64,000 nucleotides of DNA from Caulobacter vibrioides (GTDB taxonomy: Bacteria; Pseudomonadota; Alphaproteobacteria; Caulobacterales; Caulobacteraceae): positions 1-64,000 of the forward strand of contig LNIY01000071.1 of NCBI GenBank assembly GCA_001449105.1. Reading direction: 5' to 3'. The notes beneath the pieces are model-generated. The model made no database searches and had not been told where the DNA came from. It was given only the letters and a program-made list of their open reading frames with translations. Shown here in pieces: positions 44,730 through 53,719 of this stretch; positions within the stretch are counted from its first letter, which is position 1; each line of letters starts with the position of its first letter. The position numbers and the translations under genes are program-made.

Positions 44730-46310
44730 TCAGTACTCTTCCCAGTCCTGGTCGATGGCGACGGCGGTCGAGCTGCGCGAGGCGCCGGGACGGGACGCCA
44801 CGCGGGGCGCGGCGGGACGAGGCGCGGGGCGGGATATCTGCGTCGTGACCGCCTGGCGAGAAGTCCTGAAGCCGCCCACCAGGCGGGTCAGTTCGTTGGA
44901 CTGGCCCTTCAGCGAATGGGTCGCGGCGGTGGTCTGCTCGACCATGGCGGCGTTCTGCTGGGTGACCTGGTCCATCTGGTTGACGGCGATGTTGACCTGG
45001 GCGAGGCCGCTCGACTGTTCCTGGGCCGAGGACGATATCTCGCCGACCAGGGCGTCGATCTCGGCCACCTTGACGACGATGCCGCGCAGGGCCTCGCCGG
45101 TCTGGCCGACCAGGGCCACGCCCGCCTCGACCTGCTTGGACGAGGCGCCGATCAGGCTCTTGATCTCCTTGGCCGCCTCGGCCGAGCGCTGGGCCAGGGC
45201 CCGGACCTCGGAAGCCACGACCGCGAAGCCCTTGCCGGCGTCGCCCGCCCGCGCAGCCTCGACCCCGGCGTTCAGCGCCAGAAGGTTGGTCTGGAAGGCG
45301 ATCTCGTCGATCACGCCGATGATGTTGCTGATCTCGCGGGAACTGGTTTCGATCTCGCCCATGGCGGCGACCGCGTCGGTGACCACCACGCCCGAGCGCT
45401 CGGCGTCGGTCTTGGCGCCGGCCACCACGTCGGAGGCCTGGCGGGCGCCGGCGGCGGCGCGCTTGACCGTGGCGGTGATCTCGTCGAGCGCGGCGGCGGT
45501 TTCCTCCAGGCTGGCGGCCTGCTGTTCGGTGCGGCGCGACAGGTCGTCGGCGGCGACGCCGATCTCGTCGGTGCCGGAGCGGATGCCGTCGGTGGCGCCG
45601 GCCACGGCGGCGATGGCTTCCTCGAGGGTCGCCACGGCGGCGTTGAAGTCGCCCTTCAGCTTCTGGAAGTCGGGGGTGACCTCGATGTCGAGACGCGAGG
45701 CCAGGTCGCCTTCGGCCAGGCGCGACAGGGCCTCGCCCAGGGCCTGGACCACGGCGGTCTGGCTGCGCTCGTTGGCCAGGCGCACCTCTTCCAGGCGTCG
45801 GCGTTCGGCCTCGATGGTCTCCAGATAGATCGAGATGGCGAAGTCCATGTCGAGCATGACCGCCTTCATCAGCGCCGAGACCGCGTCGCCCGCCTTCTCG
45901 GCGCCGTCGCCCTTGGCCAGGAAGCCCTTGGGCCACACCTCGCGGATGGCCGCGCGCATCAGGTGCTCGCTGACGAGGGCGTAGCCGCCGATGTACCAGC
46001 GCGGCTCCAGGCCGATGCGGGCGTGGGTTTCGCCGATGGTGCGAACCGCCTTGACGTAGGTGTCGCTGAAGTCGGCCTCGGCGATCACCGACCAGTGCGA
46101 CTTCTGGCGATTGCCGGCCGCGTCCATGTGGCGTTCGTCGCCGAAGAACTTGCGGGTCTCGGGCGTGGCCTTCACGCGGTCGTAGAAGCCCTTCAGGGCC
46201 GGGCCGATTTCCCTTTCGATGAGCGGACGCAGAGCCCGCAGAGCCGCACGAGCTCGAGTGTCGAGACCCATGAACGCAACGCGGTCACTCAGTGCATAGT
46301 CCTGGCTCAT
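44730..46310 (-). CDS. Soluble globin-coupled methyl-accepting chemotaxis protein (HemAT-like)
   Basis: A 526-residue cytoplasmic chemoreceptor with no transmembrane segment. Residues about 10-170 form a protoglobin sensor: FYDRVKATPETRKFFGD near 42, and ETHARIGLEPRWYIGGYAL near 91 with the proximal heme His. A short coiled coil and HAMP-like region lead to the signalling domain ([20 protein letters not shown] read near 360-380, [15 protein letters not shown]). The C-terminus DWEEY is a CheR-tether-like pentapeptide. It should sense oxygen or another gas. ATG 46310 follows GGGGAAG. Confidence 0.92.
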   Translation of the reverse strand: MSQDYALSDRVAFMGLDTRARAALRALRPLIEREIGPALKGFYDRVKATPETRKFFGDERHMDAAGNRQKSHWSVIAEADFSDTYVKAVRTIGETHARIGLEPRWYIGGYALVSEHLMRAAIREVWPKGFLAKGDGAEKAGDAVSALMKAVMLDMDFAISIYLETIEAERRRLEEVRLANERSQTAVVQALGEALSRLAEGDLASRLDIEVTPDFQKLKGDFNAAVATLEEAIAAVAGATDGIRSGTDEIGVAADDLSRRTEQQAASLEETAAALDEITATVKRAAAGARQASDVVAGAKTDAERSGVVVTDAVAAMGEIETSSREISNIIGVIDEIAFQTNLLALNAGVEAARAGDAGKGFAVVASEVRALAQRSAEAAKEIKSLIGASSKQVEAGVALVGQTGEALRGIVVKVAEIDALVGEISSSAQEQSSGLAQVNIAVNQMDQVTQQNAAMVEQTTAATHSLKGQSNELTRLVGGFRTSRQAVTTQISRPAPRPAAPRVASRPGASRSSTAVAIDQDWEEY

Positions 46311-46430
46311 CTGGCCGCTTCCCCGGTTGAGATATCGGGGTTCACTCTCGCGGGTGATGGTTAATGCGCCAACAACTTTTCCCGTTTTGAGCGCGTCAGG
46401 TCGTCGCACTCTACCGAGTTATGCTTGCGG

Positions 46431-47579
46431 CTATCCGCCACGCCGAAGTGTTTCGCGAGCAATGACCAGTTGCTGGATCTGGCTGGTGCCCTCGTAGATC
46501 CGGAAAATACGGACATCCCGGTACAGGCGTTCGATGCCGTAGTCGGCGACATAGCCGGCGCCGCCGAAGACCTGCACGGCGCGGTCGGCGACCCTGCCGA
46601 CCATTTCCGAGGCGAACAGCTTGGCGGCCGCCGCCTCCAGGGTCACGCTCTCGCCGGCGTCGCGCTTGCGGGCGGTCTCCAGCACCAAGGCGCGAGCGGC
46701 CAGGGCCTCGGTCTTGCTGTCGGCGATCATCGCCTGGATCAGCTGGAAGCTGGCGATCGGCTGGCCGAACTGCTTTCGCTCGGAGGCGTAGGCCACGCAG
46801 TCGGCGATCAGCCGCTCGGCCACGCCCACGCAGACGGCCGCGATGTGCAGGCGGCCCCGGTCGAGCACCTGCATGGCCACCTTGAAGCCCTCGCCCTCGG
46901 CGCCCAGGCGGTTCTGCGCCGGCACGCGGACGCCGTCGAAGGTGACGTCGTGGATGTGGGCGCCCTGCTGGCCCATCTTCTTCTCGGCCTTGCCCACGTG
47001 CAGGCCCGGCAGGCCGGCCGGGACCAGGAAGGCCGAGACGCCCGAACCGCCCTTCGTGTCGGGATCGGTGCGGGCCATCACCGTGAACAGCGAGGCCTTG
47101 CCGGCGTTGGTGATGAAGCGCTTGGAGCCGGTCAGGACATAGTCGTCGCCGTCGCGCACCGCGCGGGTCTGCACCGAGGCGCTGTCGGAGCCGGCCTCCG
47201 GCTCGGTCAGGGCGAAGGAGGTTATGGTCTGTCCCGAAGCGATGCCGGGCAGCCACCTGGCCTTCTGCTCGTCGGTGCCGAACATCACGAGGCCCTGGCT
47301 GCCGATGCCGACATTGGTGCCGAACACCGAGCGGAAAGCCGGCGAGGCGCGGCCCAGCTCGATGGCCACCAGCGCCTCGTCCTCCATCGAGAGGCCAAGG
47401 CCGCCGTGCTCCTCGGGGATCGACAGGCCGAAGAGGCCCAGCTCCCGCATCTCGGCGATCACTGATTCGGGAACCGCGTCGTCCTCGGCCACCTGGGCCT
47501 CGATCGGCCGCAGGCGTTCGGCCACGAAGCGGGCGACCATGTCGAGCAGCTGGTCGCGGGTCTCGCGGTCGAGGGCCAT
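46431..47579 (-). CDS. Acyl-CoA dehydrogenase
   Basis: A 382-residue FAD enzyme oxidising acyl-CoA at C2-C3. FAD- and substrate-binding motifs are FALTEPEAGSDSASV near 120 and RFITNAGKASLFTVMA near 152; GLLFxRI-type signatures are replaced by ASERKQFGQPI near 267. The catalytic Glu is in RIYEGTSQIQQLVIAR near 363, the usual position. The likely substrate is a short- or branched-chain acyl-CoA; chain length cannot be read. ATG 47579 follows GGAAACC. A PsrA-like palindrome lies 33 bp upstream. Confidence 0.93.
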   Translation of the reverse strand: MALDRETRDQLLDMVARFVAERLRPIEAQVAEDDAVPESVIAEMRELGLFGLSIPEEHGGLGLSMEDEALVAIELGRASPAFRSVFGTNVGIGSQGLVMFGTDEQKARWLPGIASGQTITSFALTEPEAGSDSASVQTRAVRDGDDYVLTGSKRFITNAGKASLFTVMARTDPDTKGGSGVSAFLVPAGLPGLHVGKAEKKMGQQGAHIHDVTFDGVRVPAQNRLGAEGEGFKVAMQVLDRGRLHIAAVCVGVAERLIADCVAYASERKQFGQPIASFQLIQAMIADSKTEALAARALVLETARKRDAGESVTLEAAAAKLFASEMVGRVADRAVQVFGGAGYVADYGIERLYRDVRIFRIYEGTSQIQQLVIARETLRRGG

Positions 47580-47611
47580 GGCGGGTTTCCTTCCTGTCGT
47601 TCCGTCGCGTC

Positions 47612-47623
47612 AAACGATCGTTT
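47612..47623. promoter_or_regulatory. Perfect palindrome before the acyl-CoA dehydrogenase gene
   Basis: AAACGATCGTTT is a 12-bp perfect palindrome. With the flanking C it reads CAAAC-GATC-GTTTT, close to the (G/C)AAAC-N2-4-GTTT(G/C) operator of PsrA-type TetR regulators of fatty-acid oxidation. No such regulator is adjacent. Confidence 0.5.
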
Positions 47624-47667
47624 TATTCGCTGACTTTAGACGGCGCGCGCCGGAATGGAAGGGCTCT

Positions 47668-49944
47668 TCAGAAGCGGGCGCGGTAGGTGGCCGACAGGTT
47701 CAGTTCCGGATCGGCCGAGGCGTCGTGGCCGGGCTGCAGCGCCACCCCGCCCCGGAAGGTCAGCCGGCGATCGCCGCGCAGGGCCTTCTCCAGGCCGAGC
47801 CGCAGGTCGATCTCGCGTCCGTCCGGCGAGGCGCTGAACCGCCGGGTCGAATAGGTCAGCGGGTCGTCGTAGGACAGCGGGGCGTCGGCCAGGGTGGTGG
47901 TGAAGCGGCCGGCCTCGATGCGCAGGGGCTGGCTGACCTCGAACGTCAGCTGGGCGCAGGACCAGCCGATCAGGCCGCAGTCGGCCGCCGCCGCCAGGCG
48001 CCAGGCGCCGCTGACCGCGCCGTCGAGCGCCAGAAGGCCGCCCTGCGCGTCCATCCGGCCCATCGAGGCCTCGGCCCGCAGGGTCACGCCAGGGCGCGGC
48101 GACAGGTCGAAGGCCGCCGCCGTGAAGCGGGTGGTCGAGGGTAGGGCGAAGGTGGAGCCCGGGGCCAGGAACGAGCCCAGCGGGCCTAGCGGCTCGTCCA
48201 GGGTCCCGGCCGTGATGCTCAGAACCCCGCCGGCCACGACCGTCTGGCCGGTGGCCGACACGTAGCGCGAGGCCTTGATCTCTGTGGTCTGCAAGGGCAG
48301 GCGGCGCTCGGCCTCGCCCTGTTCGGCGCTGAAGGCGAAGCGGCCCAGGCGCACGGCGGCCTGCACGGTCTGGTCGGGGCGGGCGACGATGCGGAAGGCG
48401 TCGCGGCCCTCGGGTCCGGCCGGGGCGGGCGCGCCGCCTTCACCCTTCCAGGCCGAGAAGCTGAAGCGGCCGAAGGCGGCCTGCATCCTCGCCGAACGCA
48501 TGGGCTGCGGCGCCAGCAGCTGGTCGGGGGCGCTGGCGTTGGGAATGTCCTCAAACAGCGGGGCCTCGGCGCTGAACGCCAGTTGGGCGCCGGCCAGGGC
48601 CGGGCCGCCCAGCACGACGGCGCTGGAGGCGGCGGCCGGGGGCAGGTCGCCGACCCCGCGGCGCGAGGCCGAGGGCAGGGTTCCGGCCAGGTCGACCACG
48701 AAGCGGCGGTGGTAGTCGTCGGTCAACACCGTGGTGAGGGCGATGGTGCGGGCCAGGGCGTTGCCGAACGAGCCGGCCAGGTTCGTGCCCGGCGCCGAGC
48801 CGTCGTCCAGGACCACGGCCGCGCCGTCGCCGGTCGCCAGGCTGCTGGTCCCGACCGGCTGGAAGGCCCGCGTCAGGTCCAGCGAGCCGCGGCCGTAGGT
48901 CGAGTCCGTGCCGGTCGTCCCCAGGTCGGCGGCGGTGCGCAGCAGGATCGACACCGCATCGCGGCCCGAGATGTTGGGAAAGGCCTGCAGCAGCAGGGCC
49001 AGGGCGCCGGAGACATGCGGCGCGGCGAACGAGGTGCCGGAGATGCGCCAGCAGCTCGTGCCGTCGCAGTCGGTGACCACCTCCTCGCCGGGGGCGACGA
49101 TGTAGCCGTTGGCGGCGACGCCGGCGCGGTTGGAGAAGCTGGACATGGTCCCGGCGCGCGATACCGAGCCGACCGCCAGCACCGAACCGGCGTAGCGGGG
49201 ATCGACGGCGTAGCGCGCGGGCCAGCTGGGATCGGCCAGGCCTTCGTTGCCCGAGGCGGCGGCGATGACGACGCCGGCGGCGGTGGCGCGGGCCAGGGCC
49301 GCTTCGAAAGTCGCGCCCAGCGGATCCTCGCCGCCGAGCGACAGGTTGATCACCTTGGCTCCGTTGGCGACGGCGTAGTCGATGGCGCGGGCCAGGTTGG
49401 TCGAGCCGAAGATGCAATCTTCGCAGTTGGGGTTGGTCGAGACGGTGTCGGCGCGGATCGACAGGATCGTCGAGCCGTAGGCCACGCCGATCGTGCCCGT
49501 GCCGTTGAAGTTCGAGGCGATGATCCCGGCCGAGCGGGTGCCGTGGCGGCTGGTGTCGAACGGGGTGTTGCGTCCGGCGACGATGTCGGTGGAGGCGGCC
49601 GACAGGCGGCCCGCCAGGTCCGGCTGGGCCGGGTCGACGCCGGTGTCGACGACGGCGACCGTCACCCCGGCGCCCGTATAGCCGGCGTCGTAGGCGACGT
49701 TGGCGTGGATCGCCGCCAGGCCCCAGCTGCGCTGATACTCGGTGCTGCTGACGCTCGGAGGCGGCGGGGGAGGGGGCGGAGGCGGGGGCGGCGGGGGCGG
49801 AGGCGGCGGGGGCGCCGGCGGCGTGGTCACGCCCGTCGACGGACCGCCGCCGCTTCCACCGCCCCCGCACGCCGTCACCAGCAGCGCCGCGCCCAGGACC
49901 AGCGCGGTGGGCCAGGTGCGCAGGACGCGGTCGAGATTGGTCAT
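47668..49944 (-). CDS. Subtilisin-like (S8) serine protease lipoprotein with barrel-like C-terminus
   Basis: A 758-residue exported protease. The lipobox LLVTAC puts the lipidated Cys at residue 26. A Gly-rich stretch and then 19 consecutive prolines act as a stalk to about 63. The S8 domain (about 70-365) has a full triad: Asp in VAVVDTGVD near 98, His in RHGTRSAG near 134, Ser in ISGTSFAAPHVSG near 308. The last 390 residues are beta-rich with alternating pattern and end in SATYRARF, an outer-membrane-barrel-like terminus; it may be a degenerate autotransporter domain. Substrate unknown. Downstream of the permease gene, 32 bp away. Confidence 0.9.
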   Translation of the reverse strand: MTNLDRVLRTWPTALVLGAALLVTACGGGGSGGGPSTGVTTPPAPPPPPPPPPPPPPPPPPPPSVSSTEYQRSWGLAAIHANVAYDAGYTGAGVTVAVVDTGVDPAQPDLAGRLSAASTDIVAGRNTPFDTSRHGTRSAGIIASNFNGTGTIGVAYGSTILSIRADTVSTNPNCEDCIFGSTNLARAIDYAVANGAKVINLSLGGEDPLGATFEAALARATAAGVVIAAASGNEGLADPSWPARYAVDPRYAGSVLAVGSVSRAGTMSSFSNRAGVAANGYIVAPGEEVVTDCDGTSCWRISGTSFAAPHVSGALALLLQAFPNISGRDAVSILLRTAADLGTTGTDSTYGRGSLDLTRAFQPVGTSSLATGDGAAVVLDDGSAPGTNLAGSFGNALARTIALTTVLTDDYHRRFVVDLAGTLPSASRRGVGDLPPAAASSAVVLGGPALAGAQLAFSAEAPLFEDIPNASAPDQLLAPQPMRSARMQAAFGRFSFSAWKGEGGAPAPAGPEGRDAFRIVARPDQTVQAAVRLGRFAFSAEQGEAERRLPLQTTEIKASRYVSATGQTVVAGGVLSITAGTLDEPLGPLGSFLAPGSTFALPSTTRFTAAAFDLSPRPGVTLRAEASMGRMDAQGGLLALDGAVSGAWRLAAAADCGLIGWSCAQLTFEVSQPLRIEAGRFTTTLADAPLSYDDPLTYSTRRFSASPDGREIDLRLGLEKALRGDRRLTFRGGVALQPGHDASADPELNLSATYRARF

Positions 49945-49976
49945 CGAAAACCCCTCCGGCCCGTCCCGCGCTCACT

Positions 49977-51416
49977 CTACTTGGCGGGGGACGCGCCCTT
50001 CGCCAGGACACTGCGATGCACGCCGTAAAGGAAGTATATCGCGAGCCCGATCAACTGCGCGTAGAAGAAATAGTGTTGCGTCTTGGCCGGGAGGCTGGCG
50101 AACAGATAGAGGCAGCCGAGGATCGCGCCGGCGGCCACGACCGGCCAGGCCGGGGTCGAGAACACGCGGGGACGCTCCGGCTCGCGCAGGCGCAGCACGA
50201 TCACCGAGGCGCCGACGGCGATGAAGGCGGCCAGGGTGCCGGCGTTGGCCAGCTCGGCGATCTCCTTCAGCGGCAGCAGGCCCGACAGCACCGCCGCCAG
50301 CAGGCCGGTCAGCAGGGTCATCAGCACCGGCGTGCCGGTCCTGGCGTTCACCCGCGACAGGGCGCGCGGCAGCAGGCCGTCGCGGGCCATGACGAAGAAG
50401 ATCCGGCTCTGGCCGTACATGAAGGCCAGGATCACGGTCGGCAGGGCGATCACGGCGGCCAGGGCCACCAGGCCGGCGATCTTGGGATGCTTCAGGGTCT
50501 CGAGGATGAAGACCAGCGGGGCTTCGCTGGCCGAGAAAACTTCGGTGCGCGAGGCGCCGATCGAGACGGCGGCGACGATCATGTAGATCGCCGTGCAGGC
50601 GGCCATCGAGCCGACGATGCCGATGGTCAGGTCGCGCTTGGGGTTCTTGGTCTCCTCGGCGGCGGTCGACACGGCGTCGAAGCCGTAGAAGGCGAAGAAG
50701 ATCAGGCTGGCGGCGGCCATGACGCCGACCTTGACCCCGTCGGGACCCGGGTTGGCGGCGAAGCCCTTGGGCATGAACGGCGTGAAGTGGGTCGCGTCGA
50801 AGGCCGGCAGGCAGAGGGCGACGAACACGGCCAGGGCGGCGATCTTGATCACCACCAGCACCATGTTGATCGTGGCGCTCTCGCGGGTGCCGAGCGCCAG
50901 CAGGCCTGCGACCGCCATCGAGATGATCACGGCCGGCAGGTTGATCAGGCCGTGGCGTCCGTCGGCCAGGGTCACGTGCGGGCCGGCCAGCAGGTAGTCG
51001 GGGAAGCCCGCGGCCGCGAACAGGCCGGTGGCGTGGGCCGACCAGCCCACCGCCACGGCGGCGCAGACCAGGGTGTATTCGAGGATCAGGCTCCAGCCGA
51101 TCACCCAGGCGATCGGCTCGCCCATGGCCACGTAGCTGTAGGTGTAGGCGCTGCCCGAGGCCGGGATCATCGTCGACAGCTCGGCGTAGCACAGGGCCGC
51201 GCAGGCGCAGACCGCGCCGGCGATCAGGAAGGACAGGATCACGCCGGGACCGGCCAGGCCGGCGCCGACGCCGGTCAGGGTGTAGATGCCGGTGCCGACG
51301 ATGGCGCCGACCCCCAGGGCCACCAGGTGGTACCAGCTCAGGGTCTTCTTCAGCTCGTGGCCTTCATGGCCGCCGCTGGCCCCGTCGATCGCCTTGCGGC
51401 GCATCCAGAAACTCAT
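49977..51416 (-). CDS. APC-family amino acid permease
   Basis: A 479-residue inner-membrane transporter with about 12-13 hydrophobic segments. The APC signature VGAIVGTGIYTLTGVGAG is near 32. CFYGFDAVSTAAEETKNPKRD is represented by FYGFDAVSTAAEETKNPKRD near 234. The profile is of the cationic-amino-acid (CAT/YfnA) branch; substrate specificity is not certain. ATG 51416 follows GGGAGGACG. The C-terminus is short. The S8 protease gene follows 32 bp later and may be co-transcribed. Confidence 0.92.
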   Translation of the reverse strand: MSFWMRRKAIDGASGGHEGHELKKTLSWYHLVALGVGAIVGTGIYTLTGVGAGLAGPGVILSFLIAGAVCACAALCYAELSTMIPASGSAYTYSYVAMGEPIAWVIGWSLILEYTLVCAAVAVGWSAHATGLFAAAGFPDYLLAGPHVTLADGRHGLINLPAVIISMAVAGLLALGTRESATINMVLVVIKIAALAVFVALCLPAFDATHFTPFMPKGFAANPGPDGVKVGVMAAASLIFFAFYGFDAVSTAAEETKNPKRDLTIGIVGSMAACTAIYMIVAAVSIGASRTEVFSASEAPLVFILETLKHPKIAGLVALAAVIALPTVILAFMYGQSRIFFVMARDGLLPRALSRVNARTGTPVLMTLLTGLLAAVLSGLLPLKEIAELANAGTLAAFIAVGASVIVLRLREPERPRVFSTPAWPVVAAGAILGCLYLFASLPAKTQHYFFYAQLIGLAIYFLYGVHRSVLAKGASPAK

Positions 51417-51573
51417 GCTCGTCCTCCCGACTGCCGGGGGACCATGGCTGGGGATCGTGGGTCCGCCAAGAGGGCGAGGCGCAAAGACGACGGATATTCG
51501 GCGTGGGCCCGAAAATGCGCCCTTCACGGACGAAACGCCGGTTTGGGCGGCCTTGAACCGAAGGATCGTCGGT

Positions 51574-51822
51574 TCAGATGGCCGCGTCGAAGGCCTGGAA
51601 GCTGACCGGGGCCGGCGTCGGCGCGCCTCGGCCCTTCATGCGGGCGTGCAGCGTCTTCACGCAGTCGCTGCCCGTCCGCTCGAACAGGAACGGCAGGACG
51701 CCGTGGGCCAGGCAGGCCAGGCCCGCGGCCACCATCGGCAGGCCGAAGCTCCAGGCCATGGCGAAATGCTCGCCGTAGGTCTCGCCGACCTGTCGCGGGT
51801 GGCGGGTGAAGAGCTCGAACAT
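51574..51822 (-). CDS. Small DUF6356-family protein
   Basis: An 82-residue protein: FELFTRHPRQVGETYGEHF at the start, one hydrophobic segment (AWSFGLPMVAAGLACLAHGV, about 23-42), and a Cys-containing tail. The start pattern (LF-x-HP-x-x-VGE-x-Y-x-EH) matches DUF6356, a capsule-like name for short alphaproteobacterial proteins of unknown role. Divergent from the Lrp-type regulator 122 bp away. Confidence 0.75.
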   Translation of the reverse strand: MFELFTRHPRQVGETYGEHFAMAWSFGLPMVAAGLACLAHGVLPFLFERTGSDCVKTLHARMKGRGAPTPAPVSFQAFDAAI

Positions 51823-51907
51823 CGCGGGTCCCTCCTCGATCGAGACCTGCGAGGATGCGCCGCGTCGGCGAGAAAGACATTGTCGATCTGCGGCCGGCGC
51901 GACAGGT

Positions 51908-51921
51908 TGGGAGAATTCCCA
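51908..51921. promoter_or_regulatory. Inverted repeat between DUF6356 and Lrp-family genes
   Basis: TGGGA-GAAT-TCCCA is a perfect 5-bp inverted repeat 23 bp before the Lrp-family start. Its position suggests an operator for autoregulation or for the divergent gene. Confidence 0.35.
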
Positions 51922-51944
51922 TCTCCGATATGCGAAGAAGCGAG

Positions 51945-52409
51945 ATGATCGATCTCGATTCCATCGACCGCCGCCTGCTCGCCATCCTCCAGGAGGACGC
52001 CACCGTCTCGATCGCCGAGTTGGCCGAACGGGTGGGCCTGTCGCAGACCCCGTGCTGGAAGCGGCTCAAGCGCCTGCAGGACACCGGCGTCATCACCGCC
52101 CGCGTCGCCCTGCTCGACCGTGACGCCCTGGACCTGCCGCTGACCGTGTTCGTGGCCGTGCGGACCGGCCGTCACGACGAGGATTGGCTGGCGACCTTCG
52201 CCAAGGGGGCCTCGGCCTTGCCCGAGGTGGTCGAGTTCTACCGGATGGCCGGCGAGGTCGACTATCTGCTGAAGGTGGTGGTCAAGGACATCGCCGCCTA
52301 TGACCGCTTCTACAAGCGCCTGATCGCCACCGCGCCGCTGACCGACGTGTCGTCCAGCTTCGCGATGGAGCAGATCAAGTTCACGACGGCCCTGCCGATC
52401 CCGATGTAG
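51945..52409 (+). CDS. Lrp/AsnC-family transcriptional regulator
   Basis: A 154-residue regulator. The N-terminal helix-turn-helix is DSIDRRLLAILQEDATVSIA then ELAERVGLSQTPCWKRLKRL. The C-terminal RAM domain has VVEFYRMAGEVDYLLKVVVKD near 96-116. The ATG at 51945 follows AAGAAGCGAG; an ATG five codons earlier is possible. It probably senses an amino acid. The APC permease 530 bp away on the other strand is a natural target, by inference. Confidence 0.9.
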   Translation: MIDLDSIDRRLLAILQEDATVSIAELAERVGLSQTPCWKRLKRLQDTGVITARVALLDRDALDLPLTVFVAVRTGRHDEDWLATFAKGASALPEVVEFYRMAGEVDYLLKVVVKDIAAYDRFYKRLIATAPLTDVSSSFAMEQIKFTTALPIPM

Positions 52410-52448
52410 GGGCCGGGTTGCGCTCTGGTCCTCCCTCCAACTCCGTCC

Positions 52449-52544
52449 TTCCCCGCGAAGGCGGGGATCCAAGCGGGCTTTCAGGATGGAGCGCGGCCGT
52501 CGATCATCCGCGGACTCGGCTTGGGTCCCCGCCTTCGCGGGGAA
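52449..52544. repeat. Long inverted repeat, intergenic family B
   Basis: Arms at 52449-52474 and 52519-52544 match over 26 bp with one difference (core TTCCCCGCGAAGGCGGGGA), separated by 44 bp. Each arm is itself a small hairpin. It lies between convergent genes and may end both transcripts. Similar TTCCCCGCGAAGGCGGGGA units are widely dispersed in alphaproteobacterial genomes. It is unrelated to family A. Confidence 0.8.
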
Positions 52545-52573
52545 GCTCGGTTGAAGAGTGTCCGAGGCTGAAC

Positions 52574-53719
52574 CTAGCCCCGCCCGTCGATCCAGGTGCG
52601 GACGACGTTCCGGTCCTCGTCCAGGAGCACGAGGTCGGCGGCCTTGCCCGGGGCGATCGTCCCGCGCGCAGCCGAAAGGCCCAGGAACGCCGCCGGGGCG
52701 GCCGAGGCGGTCATCACCGCGTCCTCAAGCGACAGTCCCAGCATCGAGACGGCGTTGCGCACCGCGCCCGCCATGTCGAGGTCGGAGCCGGCCAGGGTGC
52801 CGCCGGGGCCCACGCAGACGCCGTCCTCGACGGTGATCGCCTGGCCCTGCAGGATGAAGCGCTTGTCGACCATGCCCACGGTCGGCATGGCGTCGGTGAC
52901 CAGCATGAAGCGGTCCAGCGGCCGGGTGCGCAGGGCGATGCGCAGGGTGGCCGGATCGACGTGGCGGCCGTCGACGATGACGCCGCACCAGGCCTCCTGG
53001 TTCTCCAGGGCCGCCCCGACCGCGCCGGGCGCGCGGCTGGTCAGCGGCGACATGGCGTTGAAGAGGTGGGTGAAGCCGGTCAGCCCGGCGTCGAGCGCGG
53101 CCTTGACCGTCTCGTAGCGGGCGTTGGTGTGGCCGGCGGCGACCACCACCCCGGCCTCGGCGAGGCGGCGCACCATGTCGGGCGTCGTCATCTCGGGGGC
53201 GAGGGTGACCAGGGTCCTTCCGCGCTTCAGCGACGACAGCAGCTTGATCGCCGCCTCGTCCAGCACGCGGAACTTGTCGGCGTCGTGGATGCCCTTGCGC
53301 TGCTCGTTGAGGAACGGTCCCTCGATGTGCACGCCCAGCACGCCGGGCACGCCCGCCTCGATCGCCTGTTCGGTGGCCCGCATGGCCGCGTCGACCACCT
53401 CGAGGTCGTCGCTGATCAGGGTGGGCAGGAAGCCGGTCGTGCCGAAGGCGCGGTGGGCCGCGCCGATGGCGGCGATGGTCTCCACCGTCGGCGCGTCGTT
53501 GAACAGCACCCCGCCGCCGCCGTTGACCTGGGTGTCGATGAAGCCGGGAACCAGCAGGCCGCCGGCGAGGTCCTCGACGATCGCGCCGGCCGGGATCTCG
53601 GCGCGGTCGACCAGGCCGACGATGGCCCCGCCGTCGATCAGCAGGGCCCGGCCGTCGACGACGCCGTCGGGCGTCAGGACGGCGCCGTTGACCAGGGCGG
53701 TTTGGGAGGCGGTCGGCAT
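52574..53719 (-). CDS. nagA: N-acetylglucosamine-6-phosphate deacetylase
   Basis: A 381-residue amidohydrolase converting GlcNAc-6-P to glucosamine-6-P and acetate. Metal and substrate residues lie in VPGFIDTQVNGGGG near 53, HIEGPFLN near 130, AAGHTNARYE near 191, THLFNAMSP near 214, IVDGRHVDP and the catalytic Asp in LVTDAMPTVG near 280. The start overlaps the nagB-II stop by one base (TGATG). It is the last gene of the minus-strand nag operon. Confidence 0.95.
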   Translation of the reverse strand: MPTASQTALVNGAVLTPDGVVDGRALLIDGGAIVGLVDRAEIPAGAIVEDLAGGLLVPGFIDTQVNGGGGVLFNDAPTVETIAAIGAAHRAFGTTGFLPTLISDDLEVVDAAMRATEQAIEAGVPGVLGVHIEGPFLNEQRKGIHDADKFRVLDEAAIKLLSSLKRGRTLVTLAPEMTTPDMVRRLAEAGVVVAAGHTNARYETVKAALDAGLTGFTHLFNAMSPLTSRAPGAVGAALENQEAWCGVIVDGRHVDPATLRIALRTRPLDRFMLVTDAMPTVGMVDKRFILQGQAITVEDGVCVGPGGTLAGSDLDMAGAVRNAVSMLGLSLEDAVMTASAAPAAFLGLSAARGTIAPGKAADLVLLDEDRNVVRTWIDGRG

